Shown here: positions 61,922 to 64,000 of the stretch, in pieces
How the letters are laid out: each line of letters opens with the position of its first letter
Numbering within the stretch: the first letter of the stretch is position 1
Assembly: GCF_025263565.1 (NCBI RefSeq)
Contig: NZ_CP079865.1
Coordinates: 6,014,001 to 6,078,000 of the forward strand
Source of the DNA: Mycobacterium sp. SMC-8
GTDB taxonomy: Bacteria > Actinomycetota > Actinomycetes > Mycobacteriales > Mycobacteriaceae
Direction of reading: 5' to 3'
DNA length: 64,000 bases
Made by a program: the position numbers and the translations under genes
Notes under the pieces: generated by a model
The model's database searches: none
The model's input: only the letters and a program-made list of their open reading frames with translations
Told to the model about the DNA's origin: nothing

Positions 61922-63163
61922 TCACCCCTTGTGGACGACGCCGTCCTTCATCACGAAACGCACATTGAGCATCGTCGTGATGTCGTCGCTGGGATCACCG
62001 TCGACCGCGATGATGTCGGCAAGGTACCCGGGAGCGAGCCGTCCGAGTTCGTCGTCAGCCTCGATCAGTTCCGCGCTGGTCACCGTCGCAGCGCGCAGCG
62101 CCTGCATCGGCGTCATTCCGCGGGCGACGAGGGCACACAACTCCTTGGCGTTCTGCCCGTGCGGGACCGCCGGAGCGTCTGTGCCGCAGGCGATCCGCAC
62201 TCCCGCGGCGATCGCCTTGGGCAGCATCGACTGCGCCTGCGGAAAGACCACTTCGGCTTTCTTGCGCAGCTCCGGTGCGATCCGGTCGATGGCCATCGCC
62301 TCGGTGAGGTAGGTGGTCGAGACCAGGAATGTGCCGTGGTCGACCATCATCTGGATGGTCTCGTCGGTCGCGAGGAAGCCGTGTTCGATGCAGTCGATAC
62401 CCGCGCGGATGCATGCGCGGATCGCACTGTCCCCGACGGCGTGTGCGGCGACCCGGACGCCGGCGCGGTGCGCCTCGTCGGCGATCGCGGCGAATTCGTC
62501 GTCGGAGTACTGCTGCGCGCCGGGAGCGGTGCTGTGCGACATCACCCCGCCCGACGCGGACACCTTGATCAGCTTGGCGCCGTGGCGGATCTGATAGCGC
62601 ACGCATGCCCGGACGTCGTCGACACCGTTGGCGATGCCCTCGGCGACCGACAGCGGCATGATTCCCGGAGCCAGGCGCTGGAACACCGTCGGGTCGAGAT
62701 GTCCGCCGTACGGGGTGACCGCGTGCCCGGCCGGGTAGATCCGCGGGCCGACGTGCCACCCCTGTTCGATCGCGCGCTGCAGCGCGACGTCGAGCAGGTA
62801 TCCGCCGGTCTTGACCATCAGGCCGAGGTTGCGCACGGTGGTGAAACCCGCGTCCAGCGTGGTGCGCGCATTGACCGCGCCGCGCAGGGTGCGGTAGGCG
62901 GGGTCGTCCTGCACCCCGTGCATCGGGCTGGGCAGTCCCTCCGGACCGCCCGGGCCGCCGATGAGCAGGTTGAGCTCCATGTCCATCAGCCCCGGCACCA
63001 GGGTCATGTCGCCGAGGTCGATGACCTCGGCGTCGACCGGCGGCTCCTCGGCCGGATCGACCGTCCGGATGCGGTTGCCGTCGACCACCACGACCGCCGG
63101 CGACCGGACCACCCCGGCCTCGACGTCGACCCACCGGGCCGCCTTGACGACCGTCGTGGTCAC
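61922..63163 (-). CDS. Amidohydrolase superfamily protein lacking the HxH motif
   Basis: A 413-residue amidohydrolase-fold protein of the imidazolonepropionase-like group. The carboxylated Lys region KLIKVSASGG, VAAHAVGDSA, CIEHGFLA and CGTDAPAVPHG are all present. The first-strand metal motif HxH after PGLMD is replaced by MELNL. That is unusual and may mean one metal or no metal. GTG at 63163 overlaps the small partner gene stop (GTGA). The product is unknown. Confidence 0.8.
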   Translation of the reverse strand: MTTTVVKAARWVDVEAGVVRSPAVVVVDGNRIRTVDPAEEPPVDAEVIDLGDMTLVPGLMDMELNLLIGGPGGPEGLPSPMHGVQDDPAYRTLRGAVNARTTLDAGFTTVRNLGLMVKTGGYLLDVALQRAIEQGWHVGPRIYPAGHAVTPYGGHLDPTVFQRLAPGIMPLSVAEGIANGVDDVRACVRYQIRHGAKLIKVSASGGVMSHSTAPGAQQYSDDEFAAIADEAHRAGVRVAAHAVGDSAIRACIRAGIDCIEHGFLATDETIQMMVDHGTFLVSTTYLTEAMAIDRIAPELRKKAEVVFPQAQSMLPKAIAAGVRIACGTDAPAVPHGQNAKELCALVARGMTPMQALRAATVTSAELIEADDELGRLAPGYLADIIAVDGDPSDDITTMLNVRFVMKDGVVHKG

Positions 63164-63516
63164 GGGACGGGTTCTACGTCGCAGTCCAGCGACGTGGCGC
63201 CGGTGTCGGGCACCTTCGGCTGCTTCCAGCACTCGACCGGGAACGACGCCTGGACCATCGAATACAGCATGTGCATCAGGTTCAGCACGTCTTCGGGTAG
63301 ATCGTCGAGGGAGAACTTGTCGCAGTACGCGATGGCCTCCTCGGCCCGCGCGGTGATCGCGTCGTAGAAGGCCTGCAGCTCGGCCATCGTGCTGTTCAAC
63401 CGCTTCGCGTAGCGCTCCGGTTCCGAGCCCAGGCACCAGTCGGAGAACTCCTCGAGATCGGCGAATTCCGGGGGCAGTTTCGCGGTCCCGGCCACACCGT
63501 CGATGTCGACGCTCAT
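63160..63516 (-). CDS. Small protein coupled to Rieske oxygenase (paralogue of 57796-58131)
   Basis: A 118-residue soluble protein with the same core as the gene at 57796 (CDKFSLDDLPEDVLNLMHMLYSM). ATG at 63516 is two bases after the Rieske oxygenase stop; a GTG at 63522 is possible. The repeated pairing with a Rieske alpha subunit indicates a dedicated partner. Confidence 0.75.
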   Translation of the reverse strand: MSVDIDGVAGTAKLPPEFADLEEFSDWCLGSEPERYAKRLNSTMAELQAFYDAITARAEEAIAYCDKFSLDDLPEDVLNLMHMLYSMVQASFPVECWKQPKVPDTGATSLDCDVEPVP

Positions 63517-63518
63517 CG

Positions 63519-64000
63519 TCACACCCCCGCCGTCTTGCGCCGGTAATCCTCGACCCACGCGGCGGTTTCGGCATGGAGGTGCCGGATCAGGACCTCCTGG
63601 TCGCACAGCACGAAGTCGTCCAGCACCCGCGATTCGACCATCGACTGCGTGGCCTCGAGCGTGTTGGCGTCCTGCAGCCCGTACTCCTTGAACGACACTG
63701 CTGCGAGCTCTTGGGCGATGCGTTCCCGCGGGGTGCGCGGCTGCGGGAAGTACACGGTGCCCTCGAACAGGTGGCTGTTGTAGGACGTCGGCCAATAGTG
63801 ATAGGTCAGATACCAGCCCTGCCCCCAGAACAGGATGACGAAGTTCGGGAACAGCTGGAATGAATCCAAGCCCCAAGGATCACATTTCGCCGGGTTCAGG
63901 CCGGCGGGCATCTCGCCCAGATCCGGCTTGTCCCACGGCCCGAAGAGCCCGCTCTGACAGATGTCCTCGATCGGCTTGCGCATCTCGTCGGCCATCTCCC
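63519..64000 (-). CDS. Rieske oxygenase alpha subunit, C-terminal part (runs off right edge)
   Basis: C-terminal 160 or so residues of a Rieske oxygenase alpha subunit. It aligns with the end of the copy at 58128-59399: WYLTYHYWPTSYNSHLFEGTVYFP versus WYLLYRYWPTSHNTHKFEAYNAFHP, and RERIAQELAAVSFKEYGLQDA versus RERIEHEVASVVLKEFALQDA. The Rieske and iron sites lie beyond the window. Confidence 0.85.
   Translation of the reverse strand, partial: EMADEMRKPIEDICQSGLFGPWDKPDLGEMPAGLNPAKCDPWGLDSFQLFPNFVILFWGQGWYLTYHYWPTSYNSHLFEGTVYFPQPRTPRERIAQELAAVSFKEYGLQDANTLEATQSMVESRVLDDFVLCDQEVLIRHLHAETAAWVEDYRRKTAGV

Overview
The window reads as a chromosomal stretch of a high-GC actinobacterium, most likely an environmental, fast-growing Mycobacterium/Mycolicibacterium. 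The reasons are a mycobacterial-type FAS-I running off the left edge, a complete yrbEAB-mceABCDEF locus, Mce-associated membrane proteins, a mycofactocin-type SDR and many P450s with mycobacterial-style small ferredoxins. No rRNA, tRNA, CRISPR array, transposase or prophage gene was seen. All assignments come from reading motifs and family signatures; no database search was run.

Layout. 1-9.7 kb: fas (partial), a MerR regulator, an MFS transporter, an LtrA-like protein, two convergent IspD-family genes and two Mce-associated (Mas) proteins. 9.8-18.8 kb: two acyl-CoA synthetases, an amidohydrolase-2 protein, an enoyl-CoA hydratase, a DUF35/thiolase pair, and a TetR regulator divergent from a P450. 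18.9-20.4 kb: three small secreted proteins. 20.4-35 kb: one 12-gene leftward transcription unit (aldehyde dehydrogenase, CaiB-type CoA-transferase, HMGCS/DUF35 protein, thiolase-like protein, yrbEA, yrbEB, mceA-F) with overlapping or nearly abutting genes. 35-39 kb: the divergent rightward unit of two SDRs, a ferredoxin, a P450 and a secreted protein. 39-54.3 kb: an acyl-CoA dehydrogenase pair, two amidohydrolase-2 proteins, a Rieske ferredoxin, hydrolases, a stand-alone NuoF-like protein with a ferredoxin, a DUF35-thiolase fusion, tandem HIBADH-like proteins, and a P450-ferredoxin-P450 unit. 54.5-64 kb: leftward genes including ferredoxin/P450, a CMD-fold protein, a TauD-like dioxygenase, a Rieske oxygenase with a small partner, an SDR with a probable frameshift, a KshB-like reductase, a MarR regulator, an amidohydrolase, and a second Rieske oxygenase with its small partner.

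How the parts may fit together (inference). The Mce system would import a hydrophobic, perhaps steroid- or terpenoid-like compound. P450s and Rieske oxygenases would hydroxylate it, SDR/ALDH enzymes would oxidise alcohols to acids, and FadD or CoA-transferase would make CoA esters. The acyl-CoA dehydrogenase pair, hydratase and DUF35/thiolase aldolase-like modules would shorten side chains, and the amidohydrolases and alpha/beta-hydrolases would cleave ring products.

The most striking observation is a 15-bp inverted repeat, GAGAAY-N3-RTTCTC. It occurs, perfect or degenerate, just upstream of the mce/ALDH unit, the divergent SDR/P450 unit, both Mas genes, the amidohydrolase/fadD unit, the acyl-CoA dehydrogenase pair, the amidohydrolase unit, a P450 unit, and probably two more. 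This suggests one regulon tying importer and catabolic genes together. The spacing differs from the known KstR and KstR2 operators.
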